Shown: in pieces, positions 1 to 13,074 of the stretch | How positions within the stretch are numbered: the first letter of the stretch is position 1 | How the letters are laid out: each line of letters starts with the position of its first letter | Assembly (NCBI RefSeq): GCF_000340215.1 | Contig: NW_006921537.1 | Coordinates: 1,515,011 to 1,579,010 of the forward strand | Source of the DNA: Pseudocercospora fijiensis CIRAD86 | Lineage: Eukaryota; Ascomycota; Dothideomycetes; Mycosphaerellales; Mycosphaerellaceae | Reading direction: 5' to 3' | DNA length: 64,000 nt | The notes under the pieces: model-generated | What the model was told of the DNA's origin: nothing | The model's input: the letters and a program-made list of their open reading frames with translations, nothing else | Database searches by the model: none | Program-made: the position numbers and the translations under genes

Positions 1-2654
1 GAATTCTCCCTAAACATATCGCGGATAAGGCGAGATGCCTCTCGGTTTATCGATACTCGTTTAAAGGCAGCAGCAAGTCTATAAGTCGAATTGGCAAGGC
101 GATTATAGTCCTCGGATAGGGCATAGTTAATAAGCTTAATTATCTTATTACTACCGACAGTATAGCCCTTCTTTCTAGACTAATTAACGGTTGTAGTAGC
201 AAGGACCGCCTTCTATAGGTCCTTAGTACTACCCTTATTAAGGAGGAAATAGAAATAGGTTATTAGACGACTATAGTTGCTCTGTCTAGCTCTAAGGAAC
301 ATCGGGATAGTATAGTCTACGCATCGACGAAGGTAACCGACGTCCTAGATACGGACAGTATAGCGAACGCGTAGGAATAAGGAGATCTCCTTTATTAGTC
401 TGTATATAGAGGTAAAGGCCGCATCTAGCCTAGTTAGTATAGCGCTATTATCGCCGGCAGGTCGATTAGGCATACCCTCCTATGCCTCGGGTAACAAGAG
501 CAGCTTGTGCATTTCCTTTAGGATGTCTATATACTTAGTAGCAGAGATCTTCTCGACAATAGCCTACTTAACGACCTTAGGCCGGGTCTAGTTACCTTTA
601 CTAGCAAGATCCTTAGAGATATAGCTACGGTTAACTATAATCTAGAGGAATATAGCGACAGTACGGGCCTTAAAGCAACGCTTTAGCAGTCGCTATATCC
701 GGAAGAATTTTAGCGACTTTGGATTAACCTCTTTTATACCCTAGAAATCGACATCCGATAATAGAGAGAAGTCTATACGATCGCCGGCCTTGTTCTTATT
801 CTAATAGGTACGGAATAGTGTAAAGCATAGGTTTATAAAGATGTAGAACTAAGCGGGCACTAGAAGGACATACTGCTTCCTATCGTATATAGCCTTGTTC
901 TCGACACCGCTAAAGATTATAGCTAGTATACGCTCGATAGTAAGCTAATTACTAACGTTAATAATCAACCTATTGTCGAAGATCGGATTATCGGGCTTTA
1001 GACTAAGGTTGCCTTAGTAGATATCGTCGTATACTAAGGCAGTGCCCTTATTAGAGATCTCGTTATTCTACGATAGAGGTATAGCTAGGAGCTAGGTCTT
1101 ACTACGGAAGCTATAGTCAATCTCCGGATATACTAGTTCTTCGACTAGATTGCCGGTATCCTTCGCTACCTTAAAGATCGTCTTAATCGCGTTACTAAAT
1201 ATATATATACAAGCTTCGTAGAGCTAGTGCATTTCGACTGCTATAACAGTATTATTATTGTCGATGTTTCGGATAATGTTCTTAGTTAGGACTAGCTTCG
1301 AGCGGTCTAGTATATCCTACGTTAAACCCCCCTTTAGTATATCCTCGCAGAGGGCGATATACGAGTTAGTAATATTAACCTGTTTATTGTTGTCGGCAAT
1401 GTCCTATATTAGCGTTAGCAAGTGCTCTAGCATAGCAACTAATATCTATATACCTAATCCTTCCGCTTAGCCTAGCGATTGAAGTTGTTATAGCAGATCT
1501 ACTAGATATACAGCTTAGCCTATTCTAAGATCTTTAGCCGCTAAGTGTTAGCATTCTTCTTAATTAAGGCTTATATAGTCTTGTACGTAGGAAGCAGACC
1601 TATACTATAGAGGGTATCGATAAGAGGTGCGGGAAGATTGCTAATATATACTAATAGAAGGCTAAGCGACTTTAGTATCTAGGAGGCCCGCTTTAGTGCT
1701 ATTAAATACACTACTATATACGTAATCGTACAGATACGCTTCTGTATTATATTCCGCTTGTCCTCGAACGATATTGCTCGCTATATAGTATCCTTACGGG
1801 TATTTAGCAGCATAAAATCCTCGAGAAGGCGGTACTAATTTAGGGCGATATTATAGATTATATCGTATATCTCGGATAGGCGACGTAGTGCGGCAAGACT
1901 GTCTTCTAGCTTATACGTATTAAAGAACTTCTTGCTAATTAAGTTCTTAACCTTAGTATATAACTAAACAGCACTAATAAGGTGCTTATTCGGCAATATA
2001 TCTTAAATAGCCTATACACGCTTACGGTAGGTCTTTGTACCCGCCTTACCGAACTATATAAACATTATCTTCTCTATTAGCAATCTAAGCTACGCGAGTT
2101 GCTACATAGCAATAGTGTACTTCTACTTTAGCGTGCGACGTGGACTACGGAGGCTAGTAGGATCGAGTACGCCCTCTTCCTCGTCGTTTATCTTATCGAG
2201 GCCGCGCTTACTAGGCCGCTATCTAGGCTAATCGTTATCGTCGTCGTTAGAGGCATTGCTAGCACAACTCTCGATCTCTAACTCGCCCTCGCTCTACGAG
2301 TCTTTATCTACATTAGTATCCTCGTCTTTAGTTAGACTATTATTAACTAGCTAAGCGTATATAACGTTAAGATTGGCATTTCTTAGGCAGCGAGCAGACC
2401 GCTTAGGCTAATAGATAGGTTAGCGGATAGGCTAGCGTCGAGCAGCTAAGCGATCTTTATCGCCTAGTATGTACTTAGAGTTGTAATAGTCGCTATAATA
2501 CTAGCGCTAGCGGCGGCGATCTTAATCGACTATATAGACTAGCAGGTCGGACGTCTGTCCTAGTAGATCTAGATCCTCTAGTGTAACTATATCCTCGTCT
2601 TTATCTTTATTATATTCTAGTCAAGTCGGTAAGGCGGTATTGTCTTCGCTACGC

Positions 2655-2850
2655 CGATCGAGTTTAGATATAGCTAGAACATTAGAGAGATAAGAAGAAG
2701 AAGCATACTAAGCGCCTCCGCCCTAAGCGCCTCTGCCTAAATATCGATCGAGCTCGGATATAGCTAGAACATTAGAGAGATAAGAAGAAGAAGTATACTA
2801 AGCGCCTTTGCCCTAAGCGCCTCCGCCTAGACGACGATCGAGCTCCGAAG
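2655..2850 (-). repeat. 90-bp in-frame tandem repeat (2 full copies plus partial)
   Basis: CGATCGAG recurs at 2655, 2745 and 2835, exactly 90 bp apart. On the minus strand the unit encodes 30 residues that include SSSYLSNVLAISELDR. Because the period is a multiple of three, the repeat expands the degraded protein without shifting its frame. Copies differ mostly by C/T or G/A changes, as expected of RIP. Confidence 0.85.
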
Positions 2851-2902
2851 TGTTAGGTTAATTAGTTAAGTTAGAGTCGCTTATATTAGCGATACTATAC
2901 AA

Positions 2903-2966
2903 GTCGTACAGGTCGTATAGGTCGTATAGGTCGTATAGGTTATACAGGTCGTACAGGTCGTATAGG
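2903..2966 (-). repeat. 9-bp tandem repeat encoding Leu-Tyr-Asp
   Basis: Seven imperfect copies of a 9-bp unit (AGGTCGTAT). On the minus strand they read Leu-Tyr-Asp in the same frame as the 90-bp repeat. Confidence 0.8.
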
Positions 2967-2990
2967 TAGTAGTTAGTAGTAGTTAGTAGT

Positions 2991-3690
2991 ATTTAGTAGT
3001 ATTTAGTATTCGGAGTACCGACTCGAATTACTAGCTCGAGTCGCATCTACTACTTAGCTGTATCTTAGCAACGATAGTCCGTAGAGGTATACCGGTTATA
3101 GTAAAGTTATTCGGAAATACTAGGTATACGAGCTTATATAGGTCTTAGGTAGGTTAGTAATAATCTATTTCGAACCTTCTAAGTCGCTAGTAACTAGCGT
3201 CGGCAAAGTAACGAGAACTTAGTACTACTATACCGGGCGTAGTTATGTCTAGCAAGGAAGTCGATTAGAAGTACCTTCCGAAGGGCCTCGAGTTAGTTTA
3301 GTTAAAAATAAAGGGGGGTATTGCTACTACTATTTCCGACGTAGACGAGAACTCGATAGCGAGAAGTCGCGTATAGGTACATATAGCGAAGAAGTTAGTC
3401 GGATAGCCCTAATTAAGGACCTCTAGGTATTGACTTAGTATATAGCGATATATTAAGAATTAGTATGTTTAGATAGGCGGATAGCTATAGAAGTAGGCTC
3501 GGCTAAATTAGTATAACTTAGCGCGTACACGTCGCATATACGAGATTTTTAGATCGTTAGACTCGCAATTAGTAGGGCTACAACCTCCTCGTATTAGATT
3601 TGCTAGTTGTCGTTAGTATAGCGAGATCGTATTTTAATAGCGGAATCTACGATAAAAATTAGCGGTTTGGCTTTAGGCCTTTAGGCAAAG
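2991..3690. other. RIP-mutated non-coding flank of the left element
   Basis: TpA-rich, CpA-poor sequence upstream of the degraded minus-strand protein. No frame stands out on either strand. The composition changes to normal single-copy DNA at about 3690-3720, which I take as the edge of the repeat. No inverted repeat was recognised at the edge. Confidence 0.5.
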
Positions 3691-6600
3691 GATTAGGTGG
3701 AGTGGTGTGTAATTAGTTGTTCGGAAAGACGGAAGCTAGCCCTAATTTATTTAAATCTATCACGTGCAATCTGACCAATTCACCACCGCGGAACGTAATC
3801 CTTAATACACAAAGGCCTGAACGGAGGTAGTCCTTCGTGAGCTATGCTACGAATAGTACGAAACCACGACTTTGTGTTAATGATGAAGGAAGATCACAGC
3901 TTCAGCGCCACGAGCTTATCCCCTTTTCCGCAAAATTTTTCTCTTCGTGTCTTGCGGCCCAACAACAATAATCATGCGCTGCGCTGCGCTGCAGTCCTGA
4001 AAGTGAAACTGTAGCTTGCAATTCATAGATCTTGATTGGCGTATGAGAAAGAAGCGGAGTGCTGTACTGTACCAACGAAACACGACCAAAAGCGCAGCGC
4101 ACCGCTCTTCTTTTTCCTGGAAGGATTGGTCTTTAGGAATCCGCCAGGCGCCCTGCTTCTGTTTTTTTTTGCCCCCACGGCACCGCACCACGGCACCGGA
4201 AAGTGTGGCCGGTATTGTTTATGCAAGCCTTCTTGCCTCCTCCCTCGTGGATGGGGTGCGGCATTTACTGGATCTGATCTAGTTAGGTATTCTACCAAGT
4301 CCTATCTCGCGTTTCACCTTTCCGGTCAAGACCAACGGCTTCTGTGAATCTGTGGGTGGGCACGACATCTCAGCTTGTTGCTCGGGTTCCGTGGTGATGA
4401 TGGCCTTGCAAACGTTGCTCCGTCATCAGACTCGTTCCCTTGCCGTCGGCAAGAAGACCGGCGCACAGGCGTACCAAAAAAAAATAGGAGATGCAGTATT
4501 CGGTGTTCAATTTCGAGAAAGCAAAAAGAGATCGAAGATGGTATACGAGACCATGAGGATACACTTGAGCGTCGGCAACTACCTATAGGTCAAATCGTAT
4601 ATTCGCAGTATCGGACATTTCCTTTCCTTCTCGAATGATTTGGATCGAGATCTGTCGTATCTCGGAAGATGTTAAATTTTTGGACATGCCTGAATAGGTG
4701 AAACGAAGAGGGTTGCGACGTGATGCACTTATACTTTAAGCTGTATGCTCGCAGGCCAAGTTTTGTGCTATAGGGTGAGTCGTTTCAGTCTGCTCGGAGG
4801 CACGGTTGCACCAACGTTGAGGTTGAGCAGCACGTCTTGCATGCACATGGGCATGGGCATGAGTTGTACAGGGAGTCTTATGCATTCGAGAAGCCGCTTA
4901 TTAGCAGAATAGTGCTTGGCTCCCGCCTGCTCGTTGAAGGCAGATTTGCTGTGATTTTCGCTGAAGTTCGTCTACAACCCATTGAAATGATTAGGAGGCA
5001 TTAGACCCTGTGGGCCTGTAGTATGATGGAAAGGCCGCCCACTCGTCAACAAGGAATTTCATGATTAGTCGAGTGCATCAGCTGTGCTCCGCCGTGTTTT
5101 GCTAAGCATTCTAAGCATTCTGATCGTCCCATGTCAATGCAGCAGGTTGTTGCCGTCCGGTGCTGCAGCACTTGGCGTGGTCTTGGCGTGGCCTTGGCGT
5201 GGGTGTTTCTGTCGCCGCTGGTCAACTGCTGCTGATGAAGAAGAGCATCGTGCGAGATTATCATTAATTGGCAGCGAGCGCCTCAGATGGCTCCGGAGTA
5301 CTTTCCGAATCCGCATTGACGAGTTACTGTGAGTTTATCTTGGGTTCGCAGTAGTGAGTTCGCAAGGTGGGCAAGGTCGCGCTTCTTCGCGGGCGCGGAG
5401 GCTTCGGATCGGCTACGTCTGCCTGTGTGATTGTTGCACTCGTTCCAGTCCTCGAGCAGAGTTCTTTTCGTTTTCGCCCTATACCTTGCAGGAGAACGCT
5501 GTCAAACATCCTTGAGTATGCAAGAGCCGAGTCGGCTCTGCACGTAAACGAGTAGGAGAGACAGGCCTATGCTGGATGCATGCTGGTCGTTCGAGGGCGA
5601 AGCCGCGAAGGGAAGTCTTCTCAGGATTTGACGTGCTGGTCGTAACAGGGTTGCGGCAGATCGTGCGGTCATTGCTGACTTCCAACAGTGCGGTTTCCCA
5701 CGGTTCTATGCGGTTGTTCCTAGCATCCTAGTAGGTAGATGACCTCCTGGAGCTGGAGCTGTGGCAGGCATTTAGAATCGCCATGGGGCTTTGGCGATTA
5801 CAGCTAATCTCCAAGGCCGCCATCTAGGATGTCGTCAAGGATGCTATGTACGAGTCGAACCACTCGTCGTCGCCGAAACAGACCGGAGAGATATATCAAG
5901 GTTGCATCGCTACAGGGTGTAGCCAATTCCGATGACAACTGGACGTTATGCCGACCTCTGACTTCTTCGCTTAACAGGCCATCTTGAACACTTGATTCGT
6001 CCTTGGCAAGTTCGCAAGGCTTTGACAGGCCTAGACGAGAGCTTTGTGTGGCCCAAACCCAGAGGCTCAGGCTGTATAGGCACCGCTGCCTCGCGATGTG
6101 CTTCGGAAATAAGTTGCCTCTTGTGAAGATCTATACCGAAGCCGAGCCGACTACTGGAGAAGTGAAAGCTGCAAGAAACAGCCGTGATGATTTTGTAGCG
6201 GGAGGCGTACAAAAGCTTCTATCACGCCTACTATTACCAAAAGCATAGATGGCAGCCTCAGGATTGCCACAATCGCGGGCTTCGGCTGATCGACGTCACA
6301 TAACGGAGCGACTCGGCGAATAGAGCAAAGGTGTGATATCGGCACAGGGAGGTTTCGTGTTCGTTGGTTGCGCAAGATGTCTTGCAGTCCGCAGTATCCG
6401 CTTCCTGAACGAACGACGCCAATCTCGCCCAAGATGTAAGTGCCGGATTTCAAGAATTGAATTTGGCAGCAAAAGGTGTCATTAGTCTCGCGGCTCCGAC
6501 GAGTCGACGACGAAGCGCTCGTATGCGCGCTTGGGCTTGTTTACAATACCTGCAAAGTTCAAACCGCACTATTACTCGTCGGTGTCATCACATGGCTGCT

Positions 6601-7620
6601 TCATTAGTCGTTTGCTGCTGCTCTTTTCGCTTTTGCTCGAGCCGGTCAGAGCGACTATTGTCTCCTTGACGGTATGGACGGCTGCAGCACGTAGTATTTG
6701 CTGCACACATGTCGTGGACCTGCTGGTTACAGTGATGAGCGCTCAGAGTATAATAGGTATGCAAAAGCCTGACTCGGAGCTTCCAAGCACCGCTTTGAGA
6801 GGTCTCCGATGACCCGCATAACCACTCGATCACATGGTCTTTGGCGCCTTTCTGAATCCAGTTGCCCGGGAATTCTGTAACACTTGCATTGTCCTGTCGC
6901 ACATTACCCGTTTTGCTCCTTTCCGGCGGTGCCTGAGAATTGGCAATTACATGTACTGACATGGGCATAACGGTCAACGACATGCCAACAAAGAGGCTCA
7001 TTGGGTTGGAGGTCGGGAGCTTGTGGTCGGGAGTTTGTTTGGAGGAAGCCTGCAATGCCGGAACCCCAACAGAGGCCCGATAGCTAAAAGCGACCAGGTC
7101 GAGTTGGTCAGTAGTAGAGGGCCATTTAAATATTGCAAGCACATGGGTCGGCTTCGGTATATCGATAGCCACGGACGCATCGCACCGCTATGGCAGCTGA
7201 TGAGCCTTGAATGTCAGTTATGGACGGCGCCCCCTGACACGTGGTGTTCCTGACGGAGGCTATCAGGTAGCAGAAACGCTTTCGGTAGGCCGGGCGGTGT
7301 TCATTTGCAATGGTGCGTGCGAAGATTCTATCCGATCCCAATCGCCGTGCACCACAGCAGCAAGAAGCGAAGACCCGTAATTGTCTATTATTATTATATG
7401 ATTACTCGCCCAAGAACGTCGATTGCTTTGCTATCAATCCCTGCCCTATCTCGGGCATTTTGCGGCCCGGTAGACGGCACTGAAGACATGACATGTTGAA
7501 GTCTTGAAGAAGCTATCTGTAGCGTTGAGCGTCAACACCGTAACAACCACGAAGAACCTGGTTATGCATAGTAAGGAGAAGAACCTTACATGCGACTACC
7601 CCGTGATGTCCTCCGTATAG

Positions 7621-7655
7621 CTGACGCTGACGCTGACGCTGACGCTGACGCTGCG
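7621..7655. repeat. (CTGACG)n hexanucleotide repeat
   Basis: About 5.5 uninterrupted copies of CTGACG in the single-copy region. Confidence 0.85.
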
Positions 7656-8077
7656 ACCAGCAAAACAGGGACGTAGCAGATGCGGTGCCACCCGAGGTCG
7701 AGAAGCGAGAGGAGAGAGTGTCGGTCAAGAAGGCCAGCATGTCTTGTCATGCTACGTTTGTGTCACGCGCGGCGCCGCGCATTCGATGACGCCGCGAGTC
7801 TGTTCGAGTCTCCATAGTAATCGTGTCGCGCGAAGATGCGGTGAAGTTTGCTCTGTCGTGGCTTGTCAGGTGGCTTCCGATTCAAATCGGAGGCGACATA
7901 TCGTTGTGAATAATCACGGGCTGGATGACCAGAAGGCATTTGGATCATCATGTGCGGAACTAGAAGGCGCGTGCGGCTGTGGCTGCATCGCATTCTAGAA
8001 CGAAGTCAAGTGTGCAGTGGGAGACGCTTCGCCTCAAGGCTCAAGCCAACACGACCGTCTCGCACGTGGGCATGAAG

Positions 8078-8118
8078 CAGTGGCAGGCAGTGGCAGGCAG
8101 TGGCAGTGGCAGTGGCAG
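8078..8118. repeat. CAGTGG/CAGGCAGTGG short tandem repeat
   Basis: An alternating array of CAGTGG and CAGGCAGTGG units in the single-copy region. Confidence 0.8.
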
Positions 8119-9224
8119 AATCCACCGAAGCCGCAGTTCAAGCCTAGTTCATCTCAAGCCTGCGCCAGCGCCAGCACTGCGTTGATCGATTTTTGGGGGG
8201 ACCCACCGCGGCTGCTGAGAGGCGCAGAATACCTAGTAATGGATCTCGTGTCGTGGTTGCAAGCACAGCACAGCACACCTCGAGTTGAAGGCCGCACGTT
8301 ACATTTTCCAGGCGCCACGCCACGACGGCAATCGGAACAAACACGCGCGAGAACAATCTGCAAGCGGCTATGTTGTGTGACGATCTCTACTAGAGAAGCC
8401 AAGATGCTCCGAACAGCGACAGGAGGATCATGCGAGATGTCAAGTTCTTGACACCTGTACTACGGCTATCCTGCGCAGCGGGGTTGTTGATGAAGGAATC
8501 TGCTGCACCTGCAGACGCTGCAGTCGCCTCACTGCAACGCCTCACGCCTTCGGGAGGGTGTCGGGAGAAGTCAGAAGTCAGTGTTTGGCTTGTAGCGCTG
8601 GAAGCGCTCGACGCTCGACGTCGTTGCTCGTACGGTATCATATTTGACAATTGACAATTGATTGTGCGGCTGCGGGTTGTTGTAGCTGCGAATGGCGTGC
8701 GGCACAGGGGACCTTGCAGTTGGCATATCCCTGTCAAACACGATGTAGGCTGTTCACGATTACCTAGGTACTCCGTCCATATTCTTTGACGCTGCGGCGC
8801 AGTCCGTCGAATCGACACAGAAAACAAAACCGGTTGGCATGTTCATCAAAACTTGCAGACTACCTGCGAGGACGTTGACGTGTCCGACTCTACCATCGGC
8901 AAGCCGAGTTGCTGGCCCTGGTAGCAGGGTTGTGCGCCGTGCGGAGAATTGTGGACGAGGATGAGAGAAAGTGATGAGCTGCAATGCTTGCAACGCATCA
9001 ACCCTGTGAATAAATTAGGGCCCACTATGCTCTCGATTCCTCGCGCTGCTACTGTATACGGTATCCCTCTGTGGTTCATCATCAGCATTTTCATCCCAAG
9101 AAGGAGAGTTTGGTGGCGCAAGGGTGGGCATTTTGCCTGCACAGCAACGCGTATACAAATGTTTGGTCTGTCCACAGCCTTCCGGCGGCGTTCCAACGGT
9201 GTCCGGGGGTCTACTAAAAAGACG

Positions 9225-9233
9225 GTTTGAACG
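9225..9233. repeat. 9-bp target-site duplication of MULE-1, left copy
   Basis: GTTTGAACG directly abuts the left end of the MULE. The identical 9-mer abuts the right end at 13075-13083. Nine bases is the typical MULE duplication length. Confidence 0.85.
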
Positions 9234-9237
9234 GAGG

Positions 9238-9267
9238 CGTATAAAGTCCCATACCAGCGTCCGAGCG
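9238..9267 (+). repeat. MULE-1 left terminal inverted repeat (30-bp core)
   Basis: The sequence starts CGTATAAAGTCCCATACC and ends GAGCG. Its exact reverse complement is at 13040-13069. The few bases outside the core (GAGG left, GGGCC right) match imperfectly. Confidence 0.92.
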
Positions 9268-9714
9268 CCTGACCCACTGTAAGCCAGGGCCGTAGACCTT
9301 GCAGAGCGGCGGTCGGTGTAGATTGTATGCGCTTCCGCTCCGGCGCGTCTACGCGCCGGTCTTTGTTTAGGTTATTGTTTTCCACCTCGCTATCGCACCT
9401 TACTATCGCTATTTTAACTATTCCGCTATCGTTTCTATCTCTTCTATTATTTAAATTATACCTTTAATCTTTTCTAATACTATATTAATTGCTAACTACC
9501 TTAGAGGAGGTAGGGATAGTATACTAGCGTCGTAGGCATAGAGTAACTTCGCGCTAGGTATAAGATTATAACGAGAGCGGAGCGCGGTTAGAACGCTAAC
9601 TTTTCGATAGAAAAGGAAGAAAGGGACGATTCGGTTAATTCTAGTAATAAAAACGCGTTAGTTTCCTTAGACTATCGCCGCCCTCGAAAGTCTCGAGTTC
9701 TAGTAAAGCTAGAC

Positions 9715-12594
9715 TTATACTACGCGTCCTTACTATATATCGATAACCTCCGTAAGTAGCGCGAACGAGCTATTCTATATAGCTTCGACGACTTGTTTAA
9801 GGTACTAGCGAAGCAATAGTACGCGTTATTGCTATATATTAATAATATATAGACGAAGAATAAGGACTATATCGAGAAGAGTAGATTAGAAACAACGTAT
9901 TATATTTGCCGCTTTCGTAAACAACCGTACTAGAAGTCGGATAGGACTAAAGGGTATAGTACGCGGCGCTTTAATAAGAAGATTAAACGCGCGCAAGGTT
10001 GTCCTATAACTATAAAGGTATGCACTATATATAGTAAAGAAGATAAGGAGTCTAGTAAGCCGGAGATTGTCGTATATCGAGTTTAGCAAATAAGCCGCGA
10101 GGTCTAACTCGATAACTTTAACCTCTTCCGCCGGTATAGTGCTTTATTAACTACTATAGGGTACGAGGTATGCTATAGATATAAGCCGAGTGCGGTATAG
10201 AAGACACTAAAGGCTTAGTACGACCTAGTAGCGAACGCGCTATTTAAGGCCGCTAGCGGCAATTTTATAATAAAATACGATATACTAAATTCTAGTCGCG
10301 CCTTCCGGAAGGCATATAAGGATAGAAGGCTCGGCGGCGCGTCGCTAGTATAGCAAACATAGAAAGAAGATGTATTCGAGTAGTATTAATAAGGTTAGTT
10401 AATCTTATTATTATTATTAAGGTTAGACGTAAAGTCGATAGAACAGCTATACGGACCGTCGCGTCCGCGTATCCGGACTCCGATTAACTAATAGATTAAC
10501 GTATAACCCCGCTTAGCTTATCTAGTCCCTCGAGGAAGCTATTAGACTCGATTGCTAGCGAATTCTCGATATAAAAGCTAGAATTTTAAAGATTCTCGAA
10601 ATCTTTAAAGTTCTTCGCTTAAAGCGGCAGCGCCGTAGAGCCTTAGCTTCGAGCTAATAAGATAATTTAGGAGCCCTAGCACAAGCTCGGTCCGGCTTCT
10701 AGCGCGCCTTAGCAAGCCCGAACCCTAAATCTTAGGATTCTTGTTTGTTTTAATTCTAGTTTTTTATTATAATAACTACTAATATATTATTATAGAAGGG
10801 CTATTTTGCGAGAATATAGAGGCTGTACGCTAAATTAACAAAGAGACTACCTACGGCGTCGTATATGCTAGCAAAACTAGCATAGAACTGCTAAAAGCCT
10901 ATCGTACGATCGCGTTTATAGACGCGACATATAAGACTAATTACCTTAGTTAGTTCCTTTATACTATTATAGTAAAGGACAAATATAGCATTTCTCGTAT
11001 AGCGGTATATATGCTTTTATCTACTAACGATAGCGATATTATAGCGGAGTTTTTACGTACTATAAGTAGGTAAATAGGCGGTATTTAGGTACCTAAATTC
11101 CTTCTTATAGACGACTCGGCGGCCGAGCGACGCGCTGTTCGTATAGCATTTCCGACGATAACATACCTTCTATACTACGTCTACGTTTAGCGCATTATCG
11201 ATAGACGCTTTAGCGCGAAAATCTACTAAGAGATACGTAGATACCTTCGCGCCGCTATTATTTATCGCCGCTTACTCGAAAGCGCGAAAGAGTCGCTCTA
11301 AGCTACTATCGATAACCTCCCTCGAAATAGCGATTACGAGTTAAACTATACCTATTTAGTATAAGACTTCGGCAGCGATATTCGCCTATAGGCAAACTAC
11401 TATCGCGTCTATAATATACCTACTATCGTTAGACAATATAAGGATACTAATATAAACGAGAGCTTTTACGCGTGTTTTAAAATAGATAGCAATAAGTCGC
11501 TAATAGCGGCTAACTTTATACTAAAGGGCGTAGCGATATATATAATATAAGAGGGCGAGCTTAGAGACCTTCGGTTAGATATTACTAGCAAGCGTTAGGT
11601 ATTAAACGTATACCTACTTGCGCGTAGCGACGACGACGAGCTCCGGACCTAGCTTCTACGCCTTCTATAGCCTATTTAGCGCAAGATTAGTACTAAGATT
11701 AATCGCGTTCTCGACAAGTCCGTATACTAAGACCCGAAGCCGTTATTAACTAAGGAGGCAGGCGCGCTTACCTACGACTATAAATTCTTCCGCTAATATC
11801 GTATTCTTTACGCTAACCTCTAGCATTATTACCTTACACTTAAACGCGTTATTATTAAGGATTATTACTAGTAACAATAGGTTAATATATTCGCTAGACG
11901 CGCTTTCGAGGTCTACGAAGAAGACGCTTCTAAGTTAATAGCGGTATAAGAAGACGCCGCTACTAAGGCGGCAGCAGCGTACGCGCCTATCTATTAATTA
12001 AACGTCCGCGAGGTGCTTACTAATACGTATAAGTTAATCTTCTAACTTAAGCGCTTATACGACTAATAAGATATAGACGAGAGCGATAAGTAACGTAAGG
12101 TTATTATCTCGAAGATGCTAATAGTCTTCTATAAGAGCGGCGACAATATTAAAAAGGGCTTTACTAAGCTAGTTCTTACTTACTTTAAGACTATATATCT
12201 AGACGCTATTCTCGTACTAACAAAAGCGCCGCCGAAACTATTATAAGCGCTATTGCTAAGCGACATTATATCGAGCTATTACTATCTAAAAGCGACTAAC
12301 GATATAGCGCCGCCGCTAAAGAAGTAGAAGGGCAAAAGCGTAGATAAGAGCGTAGATACTACGAGTAAGAAAAGGTCGAAGAAATAGGCGGAGAAGTTAT
12401 ATATACCTAACCGAACACTAGCGGCGCTAGTTCTACTAAATCTTAGTAAAGAAGCGGCGTTAGTAGTTCTAGGCGGTACCGACGCGTTCTCTACGCGTTT
12501 TCCTTTATAAGCCGCTACGGAGGTAACTTATAGCTATTAAATGCCTTCGTCGACTTCGCTAGCGCTATATAGCTACTTTCCTTACTAAAATAAG
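9715..12594 (+). pseudogene. MULE-1 transposase (DDE, MULE family), RIP-inactivated
   Basis: A single plus-strand frame can be followed from about 9715 to 12594 with only TAG/TAA interruptions. The start is not determined. The DDE core is clear: FIDATYKTN with the first Asp at 10921, then about 60 codons later LLIDDSAAERRAV at about 11104-11142, followed by an AFPTITYLL segment typical of MULE transposases. The C-terminal part is Lys-rich. Both visible catalytic Asp codons survive. Loss of function comes from many stop codons. The enzyme family cuts and pastes DNA at terminal inverted repeats and makes 9-bp duplications, matching the ends seen here. Confidence 0.85.
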
Positions 12595-13039
12595 TAGTAG
12601 AGTAACGATCCGAGTGCGATATAGGTCTATAGTAGTATGCCTTATATACCGCTGCCCTCTAATATATATTACTACTATTAATTTATTAATAATCGCTAAT
12701 AATACCTCACTTTTTGCTATACCGCTGTTTTGCTAATAAACTTTAGCTTCATTTTTAGTAATATACTTAGTATCTATTAGTAGAGATGCGGGGGTCGTTA
12801 AAATCTATTAAAATAGTGCGAAATCTATTAAATTGCGACTATACAACCTCTTATTCGCGATGTTTAGTATACTAGCGGAAATCGCACTACTACTACTACT
12901 ACTACTACCGTCGACCTAGCAACCGCGATACGCGGCGACGACGAGATTACGTTTTCTATAGTTACGCACACTACGGAGCGGACTTCTACATCTCACCGAG
13001 TCCGCTGCGGCAGGCCGAGCTTATTCTTAGTACAAGCGA

Positions 13040-13069
13040 CGCTCGGACGCTGGTATGGGACTTTATACG
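13040..13069 (-). repeat. MULE-1 right terminal inverted repeat (30-bp core)
   Basis: Exact reverse complement of 9238-9267. Confidence 0.92.
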
Positions 13070-13074
13070 GGCCC

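Larger units (their letters stand above)
1..2990 (-). pseudogene. RIP-degraded protein of a repeat element, possibly DUF6589-type, truncated by window edge
   Basis: A long coding sequence can be read from about 2990 down to 1 on the minus strand, with TAG/TAA stops at expected Gln/Trp codons. In order it shows a stretch of Leu-Tyr-Asp repeats, 30-residue tandem repeats, an acidic segment near 2160-2300, and a helical C-terminal part containing IPMFLRARQSNYSRLITYF and, near the window edge, ALSEDYNRLANSTYRLAAAF. The two repeat blocks share one frame. The C-terminal part is in another frame, so an intron or indel lies between. The C-terminal half reminds me of DUF6589, a domain of fungal transposon-associated proteins, but I cannot verify this. 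No terminal repeat or target duplication was found, so the element type is open. Confidence 0.45.
3691..9224. other. Single-copy region without a convincing gene
   Basis: Base composition is balanced and not RIP-mutated. The longest open frames (minus 6588-7172, 194 codons; minus 8390-8827, 145 codons) have no recognisable domain and no biased codon pattern. The 179-codon frame at 8846-9385 runs into the transposon at 9234. No intron-linked exon chain, tRNA or rRNA was seen. It contains only short simple repeats and looks like ordinary intergenic DNA or a decayed genic region. Confidence 0.5.
9234..13074 (+). mobile_element. MULE-1, complete 3.8-kb Mutator-like DNA transposon (RIP-inactivated)
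   Basis: The element is bounded by a perfect 9-bp direct duplication (GTTTGAACG) and carries near-terminal inverted repeats with a perfect 30-bp core at 9238-9267 and 13040-13069. Between them lies one plus-strand transposase reading frame of the Mutator family. The body from about 9370 to 12960 is heavily RIP-mutated. The outermost about 130 bp at the left end and about 110 bp at the right end are not, so the ends are well preserved. It sits in single-copy DNA about 1.6 kb upstream of the transcription factor gene. Confidence 0.9.

Noticed and set aside
2903..2966. Possible CRISPR-like or telomere-like array
   Set aside because: A 9-bp repeat without spacers that encodes Leu-Tyr-Asp in frame with the neighbouring protein. 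A eukaryotic context also rules out CRISPR.
6588..7172. 194-codon minus-strand open frame, the longest in 3.7-9.2 kb
   Set aside because: No recognisable domain or signal peptide, irregular composition, and overlapping frames on the other strand. Not enough to call a gene.
8846..9385. 179-codon minus-strand open frame
   Set aside because: It crosses the target duplication and inverted repeat of MULE-1 at 9225-9267, so its start lies inside the transposon.
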